DNA of 54,628 nucleotides from Bacillota bacterium (GTDB lineage: Bacteria; Bacillota; DTU025; MWDF01): contig JAGOKM010000003.1 of NCBI GenBank assembly GCA_017994615.1, positions 1 to 54,628 of the forward strand, read 5' to 3'. The notes under the pieces were generated by a model, which searched no databases, was not told the DNA's origin, and saw only the letters and a list, made by a program, of their open reading frames with translations. Position 1 is the stretch's first letter, and every line of letters begins with the position of its first letter. This document shows positions 23,942 to 31,997 of the stretch, piece after piece. The translations under genes and the position numbers were made by a program.

Positions 23942-24595
23942 ATGTACCCAAAGGAGATTATTGAGAAATTCATGGGCTTTGCCTCGGCTTCAGTAGCGGA
24001 TGCCGTAGACAAAGTCACTGGCAGGCGAGGCTATATGGATGACGTTATTAAGCCAAGGATAAACGATAAGCGTATCGTAGGACCCGCAGTTACTATTAAG
24101 GAGTCGAAAACCTACGAGAAGCTCCCTCCAACTCTTGCACTTCAGGCAATAGATGAATCTGATGAAGGCAGTATTATAGTTATAAGTCTTGATCCAACGG
24201 ACAGAGATGTCGCAGTTTGGGGAGGTCTGATGACAGCGGGCGCGGTCGCAAACAACCTTGCTGGAGCTGTACTTGACTCTGGCCTTAGGGATGTAATCGA
24301 GATAAAACGCGATTTCGATTTTCAGGTGTTCTCCAGATCAATATCTCCTGGCACTACCGTCGGCAGGTACAAGACCGATGCTATCAATATCCCGGTAATG
24401 TGCGGTGGCATAATGGTAAATCCTGGCGATCTTATAGTTGGTGACTTGGATGGTATTGTCGTTGTCCCAAGAGACTCTGTAAACAGAGTACTTGAAGCTG
24501 CCATGGAGATAGAGGCAAGGGAAGCAGAACAGACTAAATTCATCAAAGAAACGAAGTCTATAAGGAAGGGTATCGAAAAGTATAACAGGATATAG
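23942..24595 (+). CDS. RraA-family protein (4-hydroxy-4-methyl-2-oxoglutarate aldolase-like)
   Basis: A 217-residue member of the RraA/HMG-aldolase fold. The aldolase-type active site is visible as GAVLDSGLRDVIE (Arg and Asp that bind pyruvate enolate and metal) with GGLMTAGAVANNLAG before it. Catabolic members cleave 4-hydroxy-2-oxo acids to pyruvate; regulatory members bind RNase E. Placement in a sugar-acid operon favours an aldolase or decarboxylase. GGAGGT precedes ATG 23942. Confidence 0.83.
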   Translation: MYPKEIIEKFMGFASASVADAVDKVTGRRGYMDDVIKPRINDKRIVGPAVTIKESKTYEKLPPTLALQAIDESDEGSIIVISLDPTDRDVAVWGGLMTAGAVANNLAGAVLDSGLRDVIEIKRDFDFQVFSRSISPGTTVGRYKTDAINIPVMCGGIMVNPGDLIVGDLDGIVVVPRDSVNRVLEAAMEIEAREAEQTKFIKETKSIRKGIEKYNRI

Positions 24596-24613
24596 CATGG
24601 AAGGAGCCTCATA

Positions 24614-25540
24614 ATGGACATCATCTCTCTGGGTGAGCCGATGATGGAGCTGAGCGAATTAGTCCAACCGAATGGACTGACATATTATCTTCCTGGATTT
24701 GGAGGAGACACATCTAACTTCGCAGTCGCAGCGAGTCGCAGCGGTGCTAGCGTAGCCTATTTCACTAGGATTGGCAAGGATGCCTTCGGAGACAGATTTT
24801 TAAAGCTATGGGAGGATGAGGGCATTGATACATCTCTAGTTGTAAGAGACCCTGAGTCATTTACCGGGATGTATTTCATCACATACGACAAAGAAGGGCA
24901 TAAATTTACATATTTTAGGAAGAATTCAGCAGCAAGCCTTATGACTCCTGATGAAGTACCGGAAGAGGCTATAGCAAACTCTAGGTTGCTTCATATATCA
25001 GGAATCAGTCAAGCAATCAGCACAAGTGCCTGCGATGCTGTTTTCAAAGCAGTTGAAGTGGCTAAGAAGGCTGGAAGCAAAATAAGCTACGATCCAAACT
25101 TCCGACCTAGGCTTTGGGGAAATGACAGAGCTAGAGCTGTGATTGACTATACTGCCTCACTTTGCGACATCTTCCTTCCAAGCTTAGATGAGGCTGAAGT
25201 CATAACCGGAATAAAGTCCCCTGAGGGGATAATTGAGTATTATTTAGGCCTAGGTGCACGAATAGTAGCTTTGAAAATGGGTAAAGAAGGCGCAATTGCC
25301 AGTGATGGCTCAGAAACTGCTTATGTTGAAGGCATAAAACTAGAAACCATTGACGCGACTGGAGCCGGTGATACTTTCGACGGATTCTTTGTTGCTATGT
25401 TGTTGACTGGTAGGAAAATTGCTCAAGCTCTTGAATACGCTAACGTTGCAGCAGCTCTTTCAACTAGAGGACATGGGGCTGTTGCACCAATACCTCGTTA
25501 TATTGAGGTAGAGGATTTCTTAAGCAAGAACCGCATATGA
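24614..25540 (+). CDS. kdgK: 2-keto-3-deoxygluconate kinase (PfkB family)
   Basis: A 308-residue ribokinase/PfkB-type sugar kinase. The C-terminal signature DATGAGDTFDG carries the catalytic base D253 and the anion hole; the N-terminal GFGGDTSNFAVAASRSG matches the KdgK subgroup. It would phosphorylate 2-keto-3-deoxygluconate with ATP to give KDPG, the substrate of the aldolase encoded 170 bases downstream. GGAG lies about 10 bases upstream of ATG 24614. Confidence 0.83.
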   Translation: MDIISLGEPMMELSELVQPNGLTYYLPGFGGDTSNFAVAASRSGASVAYFTRIGKDAFGDRFLKLWEDEGIDTSLVVRDPESFTGMYFITYDKEGHKFTYFRKNSAASLMTPDEVPEEAIANSRLLHISGISQAISTSACDAVFKAVEVAKKAGSKISYDPNFRPRLWGNDRARAVIDYTASLCDIFLPSLDEAEVITGIKSPEGIIEYYLGLGARIVALKMGKEGAIASDGSETAYVEGIKLETIDATGAGDTFDGFFVAMLLTGRKIAQALEYANVAAALSTRGHGAVAPIPRYIEVEDFLSKNRI

Positions 25541-25709
25541 ATACGAGTATTTAAATAGACGGAAGCATAAGTAAAGATTAAGAAGGGTAATTAAGCAGTG
25601 GAGTATTTTCGGATACGGATTAAATGAGGAGAAAAAGGAGCTCTCTTAAAGAGCCGGAAAAGGATTCTCACATTAATCCTGTTGCACAATGACCAGCAGG
25701 AGGTAGGGA
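25541..25709 (+). other. Intercistronic region with small hairpins
   Basis: Two short stems, GCTCT (25640-25644)/AGAGC (25650-25654) and AGGATT (25661-25666)/AATCCT (25675-25680), lie before the ribosome-binding site of eda. They may slow transcription or stabilise RNA. There is no T-tract, so this is not a clear terminator. Confidence 0.35.
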
Positions 25710-26372
25710 ATGTATTCAATAAAGAAGGAAACCAACTTGTCCCTAATCATTGATACCGGGGTAGTCGCTGTCATTAGATCTAATAACAGCTCTGAGATGA
25801 TCAACATAGTAAAATCCCTTGAAAAGGGCGGCATTAAAGCAATCGAAGTTACGATGACAGTTAACGGTGCAATAGAAGCCATACGTGACATCTCGGAAAA
25901 AATGAAGGACAGAGTGTTAATCGGAACTGGTACTGTAATAGACGAAGTTACAGCAAAGTTATCTATCCTTGCTGGTGCGGAATTCATTGTTTCGCCCGTG
26001 TACAAACAAGAAATCGTCACAGTGGCAAAGCGTCATTCGAAGATAGTAATACCAGGAGCGTTTACTCCAACTGAAATACTTACGGCATGGGAGGCAGGAG
26101 CTGATGCAGTAAAGGTATTTCCTGCGACCAAGCTGGGCCCAGAATTCTTTCGAGATATGGCAGGACCTTTTCCACAGCTAAGGCTAGCACCTACTGGAGG
26201 CGTCACATTAGGTAATGTAGCGGATTACATTAAAGCCGGTGCTGCTTTTGTGGGTGTAGGCTCGTCCCTTATTGACCGGGATATCATTGAAAACAAGAGG
26301 TGGGAGCAGTTAGAAGAAAGGGCAGTGAAATTCATAGAAGAAGTGAAAAAAGCAAGAACTTCTATCAATTAA
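25710..26372 (+). CDS. eda: KDPG / 4-hydroxy-2-oxoglutarate aldolase
   Basis: A 220-residue class-I aldolase. The Schiff-base lysine is K135 in AVKVFPATKLGP, the catalytic Glu is in IKAIEVTM, and the phosphate site is near APTGGV. It cleaves 2-keto-3-deoxy-6-phosphogluconate to pyruvate and glyceraldehyde-3-phosphate, finishing the pathway begun by the TRAP system and KdgK. GCAGGAGG precedes ATG 25710. It closes the operon before a terminator. Confidence 0.9.
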   Translation: MYSIKKETNLSLIIDTGVVAVIRSNNSSEMINIVKSLEKGGIKAIEVTMTVNGAIEAIRDISEKMKDRVLIGTGTVIDEVTAKLSILAGAEFIVSPVYKQEIVTVAKRHSKIVIPGAFTPTEILTAWEAGADAVKVFPATKLGPEFFRDMAGPFPQLRLAPTGGVTLGNVADYIKAGAAFVGVGSSLIDRDIIENKRWEQLEERAVKFIEEVKKARTSIN

Positions 26373-26402
26373 AAGGACTCGATTAATGTTAAGTATCAAG
26401 TA

Positions 26403-26441
26403 ACAAAAGGACTGAGGCGATAATTGCCATCAGTCTTTTGT
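26403..26441. terminator. Bidirectional terminator
   Basis: ACAAAAGGACTGA and TCAGTCTTTTGT form a long stem with one bulge, with A- and T-rich outer ends, between eda and the convergent DUF2148 gene. Confidence 0.7.
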
Positions 26442-26458
26442 GCTTTGATTATTGCAAA

Positions 26459-26983
26459 TTACCTGTCGAAGAATGGATTCTTGCCTGTCGCTGAAAGAGG
26501 AATTCCAGCAACAACATCAGATTCCATGAAGCCAAGGCGCCTTGCAGAGACACCTATTCGGTACATTATCCTATTATCTACGTTATGAATCGATGCAGTC
26601 TTAACTGCAGAACCTACTGCTATTCCTAAGTCCTGTATCTTCCAGGCACAGTTAGGGCCTGAAAACTCGGTTCCTTTCCTATATACTTCGGTAAGTTCCT
26701 TACAAGTGTCATAGCCACATGCTCCACAGTTTAATCCTATGCCAGAACAGTGTTTAAGCCCAATTAACAAGACTGCTTTGCTAATGTCCACTCCCTTTGC
26801 GTCGCGGTCGAAATTCCTCTTTCCGGTTTGCTCGCCATATAGCCTTAAATCATCAGCAAGAGCTCTAATTTCCTCGCCTTTTAATATCCGAGTCTCAATA
26901 AAATCCGAACCTGCAGCTTTCGGCGCGGTCCTAGCCGATAAGGCCATTAATTCTGCGACGTAAACGACTGCATCTAAAGACAA
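26459..26983 (-). CDS. DUF2148 ferredoxin-domain protein
   Basis: A 174-residue protein with cysteines in a ferredoxin-like set: KHCSGIGLNCGACGYDTCKEL followed by a further Cys in GPNCAWK. This matches DUF2148, a family of small putative Fe-S proteins common in anaerobes. GGGGAGG on the reverse strand favours a TTG start at 26983 (8-base gap); a GTG at 26992 is too close to that site. It shares the AT-rich composition of the island but is convergent with the TRAP/eda operon. Function unknown. Confidence 0.75.
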   Translation of the reverse strand: MSLDAVVYVAELMALSARTAPKAAGSDFIETRILKGEEIRALADDLRLYGEQTGKRNFDRDAKGVDISKAVLLIGLKHCSGIGLNCGACGYDTCKELTEVYRKGTEFSGPNCAWKIQDLGIAVGSAVKTASIHNVDNRIMYRIGVSARRLGFMESDVVAGIPLSATGKNPFFDR

Positions 26984-27036
26984 TGCGCACACCTCCCCAA
27001 AATTTCGATTTGTTGCCTACAAGTACTTGAGAGAAC

Positions 27037-27054
27037 TAGAATAAGCTTATTCTA
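27037..27054 (+). promoter_or_regulatory. Perfect 18-base palindrome before exonuclease III
   Basis: TAGAATAAGCTTATTCTA is fully self-complementary and lies just before the ribosome-binding site at 27058. TAGAAT at its left end is also a candidate -10 element, with TTGCCT at 27013-27018 18 bases upstream. An operator or an RNA hairpin is possible. Confidence 0.45.
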
Positions 27055-27070
27055 TCAGGAGGTAGACGAA

Positions 27071-27934
27071 ATGCCAAAGATGAAGCTTTCCTCGTGGAAC
27101 GTAAACGGCATCAGGGCATCGGTGAAGAAGGACCAGGGCATCCTCTCTTACATCAGGGACGGGGCGCCCGATGTTCTAGGGGTGCAGGAAGTGAAGGCGG
27201 ACTTGAGCCAGATACCGTCCATGCTGCTGGAGATGCCCGGCTATAGGACGTACTTCAACACGGGCGAGGTGAAGGGATATTCCGGAGTGGGGCTTCTGTG
27301 CAGGCAAGAGCCCATAGAGGTCATTGACAGCATCGGGGTGCCGGAATTCGACCGCGAGGGAAGGTTCATAGCTGCGGACTTCGGGGGCTTCGTGATGGCC
27401 AACGTCTATTTCCCGAACGGCGGGCAGTGGCCGGAGCCCTGGCCGCTGGACCTTGAATGGCCCAAGGGCCTCGACTGGGAAGGATGGATGGCCTACAAGG
27501 GCTGGCCCGGCTGGCTCGACAGGCTTAGGTACAAGATGGCATTCTATGAGAAATTCATGCAATGGGCCATAGGGCTTACAGCCTCAGGCAGGCACTTGGT
27601 CGTATGCGGAGATGTCAACACGGCGCACAAGGAGATAGACCTAGCACGTCCGAAGAACAACGAGCGGACCACCGGCTTCCTGCCGGGGGAGAGGGATTGG
27701 ATAACGAGGTTCCTAGGTGCGGGCTTCGTCGACACTTTCAGGGCTTTCAACCAGGAGGGCGACAACTATACCTGGTGGGACCTGAAGACCAGGGCCAGGG
27801 ACAGGAACGTCGGCTGGCGCCTGGATTATTTCTTCGTAGATGCGCCCTTCATGGGCAAAGTAAAGGGCGCCGCCATAGAAAAGGAAGTCCTGGGTTCCGA
27901 CCATTGCCCTGTCTCGATAACAGTAGAGACCTGA
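27071..27934 (+). CDS. xth: Exodeoxyribonuclease III-type AP endonuclease with Trp-rich insertion
   Basis: A 287-residue member of the exonuclease III/APE1 family, which cuts DNA at abasic sites. The active-site residues are all present: WNVNGIRA, the Glu in GVQEVKAD, CGDVNTAHKEID, WRLDYFFVD and GSDHCPV. After YFPNGG there is an extra stretch, roughly residues 119-150, with seven Trp (120, 124, 130, 136, 139, 145, 148) before the normal RLRYKMAFYEKF helix; standard enzymes have only a short link there. AGGAGGT precedes ATG 27071. Composition is GC-rich, so the AT-rich island has ended. Confidence 0.9.
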   Translation: MPKMKLSSWNVNGIRASVKKDQGILSYIRDGAPDVLGVQEVKADLSQIPSMLLEMPGYRTYFNTGEVKGYSGVGLLCRQEPIEVIDSIGVPEFDREGRFIAADFGGFVMANVYFPNGGQWPEPWPLDLEWPKGLDWEGWMAYKGWPGWLDRLRYKMAFYEKFMQWAIGLTASGRHLVVCGDVNTAHKEIDLARPKNNERTTGFLPGERDWITRFLGAGFVDTFRAFNQEGDNYTWWDLKTRARDRNVGWRLDYFFVDAPFMGKVKGAAIEKEVLGSDHCPVSITVET

Positions 27935-27949
27935 TTGGACGGGGCATTA

Positions 27950-28717
27950 TCAGATGAAGTAGATCAGGAGAAGGCCGGCGACTGAGCCGATTACGGTGCC
28001 GTAGGTCCCGGAATGCCCCACCGCCGAGCTCTGGGATTCGGGGATGAGCTCGTCGGCGACTATGTACATCATGGCGCCTGCAGCCATGCCCAAGGACAAG
28101 GACACCGCAGCATGGGAGATCGAGCCGAAGGCGGCGCCCAGGAATGCGCCCACCGCCATCGGAAGGCCGGCCATGGCACCTATGCTGATGACCTTCCTCC
28201 TGCACAGGCCGCAGCCGACCAAAGGCGCCCCCAGGGCCAGGCCCTCGGGCAGGTTATGCAAGGCGATGGCTATGAAAAGCGTAATGCCGAGCTCCTCGCT
28301 GTGGGCGAAGCCTGCCCCTATCGCAAGGCCCTCGGGAAGGTTATGGATTGCGATGCCGAGCGCCGTAAGGACCCCTGTCTTGTAGAGCTTCGGGTCAGCC
28401 CCCGGCTCAAAGTTGAGGAAGTGCTGATGGGGCAGCGCCTTGTCTATGAGGGTCATGCTGAGCGCCCCGACGATGAATCCAAGGAAAGCGACCACCATGC
28501 CCAGCTTGGAATCAGGGTATGCAATGCTTCCCGCGTGTATGGCTTCAGGCATGAGGTCTGCGAAGACCAGCGAGACCATTACGCCCGATGCGATCCCAAG
28601 CATCATGCTTATATGCTTCTTTGCCCTGTCTCCCAGGAAAGTGGGTATGAGGCTGCCCAGGGCCGTGCTGACAAGCCCGGCCAGGAGCCCTATCAATGTT
28701 ATCTTCCAGATCTGCAT
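27950..28717 (-). CDS. ZIP-family metal transporter
   Basis: A 255-residue inner-membrane protein with about eight helices. Helices 4 and 5 carry the metal-binding repeats HNLPEGLAIGAGF and HNLPEGLALGAPL, diagnostic of ZIP (ZupT/GufA-like) importers of zinc, iron or manganese. ATG 28717 starts the first helix (MQIWKITLIGLLAGL) with GAGG about 11 bases upstream; longer in-frame reading adds a non-hydrophobic stretch. A promoter with a 16-base palindrome lies directly upstream, which suggests control by a metal-responsive repressor. Confidence 0.88.
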   Translation of the reverse strand: MQIWKITLIGLLAGLVSTALGSLIPTFLGDRAKKHISMMLGIASGVMVSLVFADLMPEAIHAGSIAYPDSKLGMVVAFLGFIVGALSMTLIDKALPHQHFLNFEPGADPKLYKTGVLTALGIAIHNLPEGLAIGAGFAHSEELGITLFIAIALHNLPEGLALGAPLVGCGLCRRKVISIGAMAGLPMAVGAFLGAAFGSISHAAVSLSLGMAAGAMMYIVADELIPESQSSAVGHSGTYGTVIGSVAGLLLIYFI

Positions 28718-28742
28718 ATTTGCCTGTACCTCTTGCCGATGA

Positions 28743-28792
28743 TATGCCCCGGGGCATAGATTCATGTTACATTCTATGGTGCCCATAATCAA
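28743..28792 (-). promoter_or_regulatory. ZIP promoter with 16-base palindromic operator
   Basis: On the reverse strand: TTGATT (28787-28792), 17-base spacer, TAACAT (28764-28769), then TATGCCCCGGGGCATA (28743-28758), a perfect palindrome over the expected start site. On the forward strand TTCATG (28761-28766), 17 bases, CATAAT (28784-28789) may serve coaX. Confidence 0.5.
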
Positions 28793-28827
28793 ATGATTTG
28801 GTCGAAACCAAGATCCGGAGGTGCGAC

Positions 28828-29601
28828 ATGCTTCTGGCGGTCGACATAGGGAATACCAACATAGTAGTAGGCATATTCCGGGGAGAGAAGCTGGTGGCGT
28901 CGTTCAGGCTCTCCTCCGACAGGGACAGGACCGCGGACGAGTACGGGATCCAGATGGCCCACTTCCTTGGTAGGGACGGCATCGCCAACGGCATGATAGA
29001 AGGCGCCATAATCTCCTCGGTCGTGCCTCCCTTGAACGAGACCATTGAGAAGGCCATATCCCAGTACTGCGGTGTTTCTAACCCTCTTCAGGTGGGACCG
29101 GGGCTCAAGACGGGGCTGGCCATAAAGATCGAGAACCCCAAGGAAGTGGGAGCTGACAGGGTATGCGACGCTGTGGCGGTGGCGGCGCTGTATGCAGCAC
29201 CCGCCATAGTTGTGGACTTCGGCACCGCCACGACTTTCAGCGCGGTAGACTCCGAGGGAGCTTTCGTCGGAGGGGCCATAGCCCCCGGGGTCATGACGGC
29301 CAGCGACTCGCTCTTCTCCAAGGCGTCCAAGCTGCCGAGGGTCGACATAGCCAGGCCGAGGGCGGCGATAGGGAAGAACACGGTGGCGGCCATGCAGTCG
29401 GGCATCTTCTTCGGCGCCATCGGCATGGTCGAGGAGCTGGTCAGAAGGTTCAAGGCCGAGATGGGCGGTGAAGGCGTCAAAGTGGTGGCAACGGGCGGCC
29501 TCGCCCCCCTCATAGCAAGGGAGACGGGAGCGATAGACATAGTCGACCCGGACATCACGCTGCAGGGCCTGCGGATCATATACGAAAGGAACGTGAACTG
29601 A
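28828..29601 (+). CDS. coaX: Type III pantothenate kinase
   Basis: A 257-residue enzyme for the first step of coenzyme A synthesis (pantothenate to 4'-phosphopantothenate). It begins MLLAVDIGNTNIVVG (ATP-phosphate motif DxGNT) and has GADRVCDAVA and VVDFGTATTF, the substrate and catalytic motifs of CoaX. ATG 28828 follows GGAGGTG; ten further in-frame codons upstream lack a site. It opens a run hflX-dus-HTH-unknown-greA-lysS; coaX, dus, greA and lysS are neighbours in many bacteria. Confidence 0.93.
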   Translation: MLLAVDIGNTNIVVGIFRGEKLVASFRLSSDRDRTADEYGIQMAHFLGRDGIANGMIEGAIISSVVPPLNETIEKAISQYCGVSNPLQVGPGLKTGLAIKIENPKEVGADRVCDAVAVAALYAAPAIVVDFGTATTFSAVDSEGAFVGGAIAPGVMTASDSLFSKASKLPRVDIARPRAAIGKNTVAAMQSGIFFGAIGMVEELVRRFKAEMGGEGVKVVATGGLAPLIARETGAIDIVDPDITLQGLRIIYERNVN

Positions 29602-29604
29602 GAT

Positions 29605-30927
29605 ATGTCCGAGAAAGAACTCTTCGAGGCCACTAAGAGAGACGAATCCGGCCTCGAAAGGGTGATAATCGCAGCCGTGGACTTCAATGAGGGCGGCTAC
29701 GAGGCGAATGCCGGCTTCGACCAGGACGAATCCATGCTTGAGCTCGCCGAGCTCATAAAGACCGTGGACGGCGTCGTGGTAGGCCAGGTCATGCAGAAGA
29801 GGCAGAAGCCCGACCCGGCGTACTATATCGGAAGCGGGAAGGCCGAGGAGATCGCCGTCATGTGCGAAGGCCTCGACGCCGATACTGTGGTCTTCGACGA
29901 CGAGCTAACACCAGGGCAGCACGCCAAGCTCGAGAAGGTCATCGGAAGGAAGGTCATAGACCGCACCCAGGTGATACTGGACATCTTCGCAAGGAGGGCG
30001 TCGACTGCGGAGGGAAAGCTTCAAGTCGAGCTCGCCCAACTGGAATACCTGTTACCGAGGTTGGTCGGAAGCAGGGAGGCGCTTTCCCGCCTGGGCGGCG
30101 GCATCGGCACCAGGGGCCCCGGGGAAACGAAGCTCGAAACCGACCGGAGGGTGATAAGGCGCAAGATCCGCGACGTCAAGGAGAAGATCGAACAGATAAG
30201 ATCAAGGCGCCAGATACAGAGAAGCAGCAGGAAGGAAAACGAGATCCCGGTCGCTTCGCTGGTCGGATATACCAACGCCGGCAAGTCGAGCCTCATGAAC
30301 CTGATGACTGGGGCATCCGTGCTGGTTGAGGACAAGCTCTTCGCCACGCTGGACCCGACGACGAGGAAGCTGGCGCTCCCGAACAACCAGGAGATGCTGG
30401 TGACCGACACCGTAGGCTTCATAAGGAAGATACCCCACCACCTTGTCGTGGCGTTCAGGGCGACTCTGGAGGAAACGATGGAGGCCGACATGCTCATCCA
30501 CGTGGTGGACGCATCGAGCAAGTTCGCGCAGCTTCAATACGATTCCGTCCTAGCTGTGCTGAAAGAGCTGGGCGCCGACGACAAGCCGATGGTCACTGTG
30601 CTTAACAAGTCCGACAGGCCCGAGTCGGCGGAGGGGATTAGGAAGCTGCTTTCCGCAGTGCCCAACCCCGTGGTAGTCTCCTCCCTTACAGGTGAAGGGC
30701 TGCCAAAGCTCCTTGAGGAGATAATGAAGGTGCTGTCAAGGAGGCTGGTGCGCGTCGAGGCGTTCATGCCCTACGACGAGCCGCTATTAAGGGAAGCCGA
30801 GGCGCACGGGGCCATAATCGTCAGGGACTACGTCGACAACGGCGTCAAGCTTGTAGCCGAGGTTGAATCCTCCCTGGCGGCGAGGATAGAGGCGAAGTAC
30901 CCTAAAAACGGCGGGGAGAGGGCATGA
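29605..30927 (+). CDS. hflX: Ribosome-associated GTPase HflX
   Basis: A 440-residue HflX: N-terminal nucleotide-binding HflX domain with GGGIGTRGPGETKLETDRR, a helical linker, and a GTPase domain with G1 GYTNAGKSS, G3 DTVGF and G4 NKSD. HflX splits stalled ribosomes under stress. It begins 3 bases after the coaX stop with only a weak ribosome-binding site (AAGGAA, 14 bases), so translation is probably coupled. Its stop overlaps the dus start by 4 bases (ATGA). Confidence 0.93.
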   Translation: MSEKELFEATKRDESGLERVIIAAVDFNEGGYEANAGFDQDESMLELAELIKTVDGVVVGQVMQKRQKPDPAYYIGSGKAEEIAVMCEGLDADTVVFDDELTPGQHAKLEKVIGRKVIDRTQVILDIFARRASTAEGKLQVELAQLEYLLPRLVGSREALSRLGGGIGTRGPGETKLETDRRVIRRKIRDVKEKIEQIRSRRQIQRSSRKENEIPVASLVGYTNAGKSSLMNLMTGASVLVEDKLFATLDPTTRKLALPNNQEMLVTDTVGFIRKIPHHLVVAFRATLEETMEADMLIHVVDASSKFAQLQYDSVLAVLKELGADDKPMVTVLNKSDRPESAEGIRKLLSAVPNPVVVSSLTGEGLPKLLEEIMKVLSRRLVRVEAFMPYDEPLLREAEAHGAIIVRDYVDNGVKLVAEVESSLAARIEAKYPKNGGERA

Positions 30928-31937
30928 GCTTCAGAATCGGCGGGATCACTATTGAAGGGGCCCCTGTGATGCTAGCACCGATGGCAGGGGTAACGGACCT
31001 GCCGTTCAGGATAATCGCAAGGCGCATGGGAAGCGCCGTCTCCTATTCAGAGATGCTCAGCGACATGGCCCTCACTTACGGAAGCAGGAAAACGAGGGCC
31101 ATGTTGAAGCTCGATCCGCTTGAGAAACCGGCTGTGGTCCAGCTTGCAGGTTCGCGCCCTGATGTGATGGCGGCGGCCGCCGCCATTGTGGAAGGGGCGG
31201 GGGCCTGCGCCATAGACATCAACATGGGCTGCCCCATGCAGAAGATAACGTCTAACGGGGAGGGGGCGGCGCTTATGAAGGAGCCAGGCAGGGCATCCAG
31301 GATAATCTCGGCTGTGAAGTCCGCCGTAAAAGTCCCCGTTACAGTGAAGATAAGGAAGGGCTGGGACGAGCTGTCCGAGAACTACCTGGATTTTGCCCTG
31401 ATGTGCCAGGAATCCGGGGCGGACGCCGTTGCCATACACGCAAGGACAAGAAAGCAGTTCTACTCCGGCGAGGCCGACTGGGACGCAATCAGGAAGGTCA
31501 AGGAAAGGCTCTCCATCACCGTCATCGGCAACGGCGACGTAAGGTCGGCGGAGGACGCAGTGCGCATGTTGCGGGAAACCGGATGCGACGCCTGCATGAT
31601 AGGTCAGGGGGCCCTGGGCTACCCATGGATATTCAGGGAGGCCAAGTCCCTGATCGAGACGGGGGTGAAGATCCCTCCTGCCGGCCTGGACGAGGTGTTC
31701 GAAGTGGCCGCGGAGCACCTGGCTTCGATGGTGAGGCATTTCGGGGAGAAATCGGCGTGCCTGAAGATGAGGAAGCACCTTTCGTGGTATGTGAAGGGCT
31801 TCCGCCAGGCGACGGACGCCAAGGACAGGATAAACACGCTCAGCACCTGGGAAGACATGCACGCATTCCTGCAGGAGTACCACGCTTTTCTTGCCGACAG
31901 GCAGCACACCTCCAAAATGATGTACCTGAATGCTTGA
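30924..31937 (+). CDS. dusB: tRNA-dihydrouridine synthase
   Basis: A 337-residue FMN enzyme that reduces uridines in the D-loop of tRNA. Family motifs: LAPMAGVTDLPFR, INMGCPMQKI with the catalytic Cys, TVKIRKGWD and IHARTR-KQFYSG; NGDV marks the phosphate site. The N-terminal type and the coaX/greA/lysS neighbourhood fit the DusB group. Its ATG overlaps the hflX stop. Confidence 0.9.
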   Translation: MSFRIGGITIEGAPVMLAPMAGVTDLPFRIIARRMGSAVSYSEMLSDMALTYGSRKTRAMLKLDPLEKPAVVQLAGSRPDVMAAAAAIVEGAGACAIDINMGCPMQKITSNGEGAALMKEPGRASRIISAVKSAVKVPVTVKIRKGWDELSENYLDFALMCQESGADAVAIHARTRKQFYSGEADWDAIRKVKERLSITVIGNGDVRSAEDAVRMLRETGCDACMIGQGALGYPWIFREAKSLIETGVKIPPAGLDEVFEVAAEHLASMVRHFGEKSACLKMRKHLSWYVKGFRQATDAKDRINTLSTWEDMHAFLQEYHAFLADRQHTSKMMYLNA

Positions 31938-31987
31938 AGCAGAAGGCATGAGGGTATAGAATCCACTTGTGCACAACATTGTACACA
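31934..31987 (+). promoter_or_regulatory. Promoter and tandem operator before the HTH gene
   Basis: TTGAAG (31934-31939), 17-base spacer, TAGAAT (31957-31962). Directly downstream are TTGTGCACAA (31967-31976, perfect palindrome) and TTGTACACA (31979-31987), two near copies 12 bases apart covering the start site, which suits repression by the encoded HTH protein. Confidence 0.55.
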
Positions 31988-31997
31988 TGGAGGAAGA

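Larger units (their letters stand above)
18863..27060. other. AT-rich genomic island (sugar-acid catabolism)
   Basis: Base composition shifts sharply near 18863 and returns near 27060. For example, bases 20041-20100 contain 19 G+C of 60, while 29221-29280 contain 39. Codon choice shifts with it: AGA and A/T-ending codons become common, while the flanks strongly prefer AGG and G/C-ending codons. The genes form one functional set. I see no integrase, transposase or attachment repeats, so transfer is inferred from composition only. Confidence 0.65.

Noticed and set aside
25624-25692. 22-residue frame (MRRKRSSLKEPEKDS...) before eda
   Set aside because: No good ribosome-binding site, no residue bias pointing to a regulatory role, and it lies across hairpins; weaker than the leader at 6775.
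18863-27060. Classification of the AT-rich segment as a prophage or transposon
   Set aside because: No integrase, transposase, structural phage gene or flanking direct repeat was found; only composition suggests transfer.
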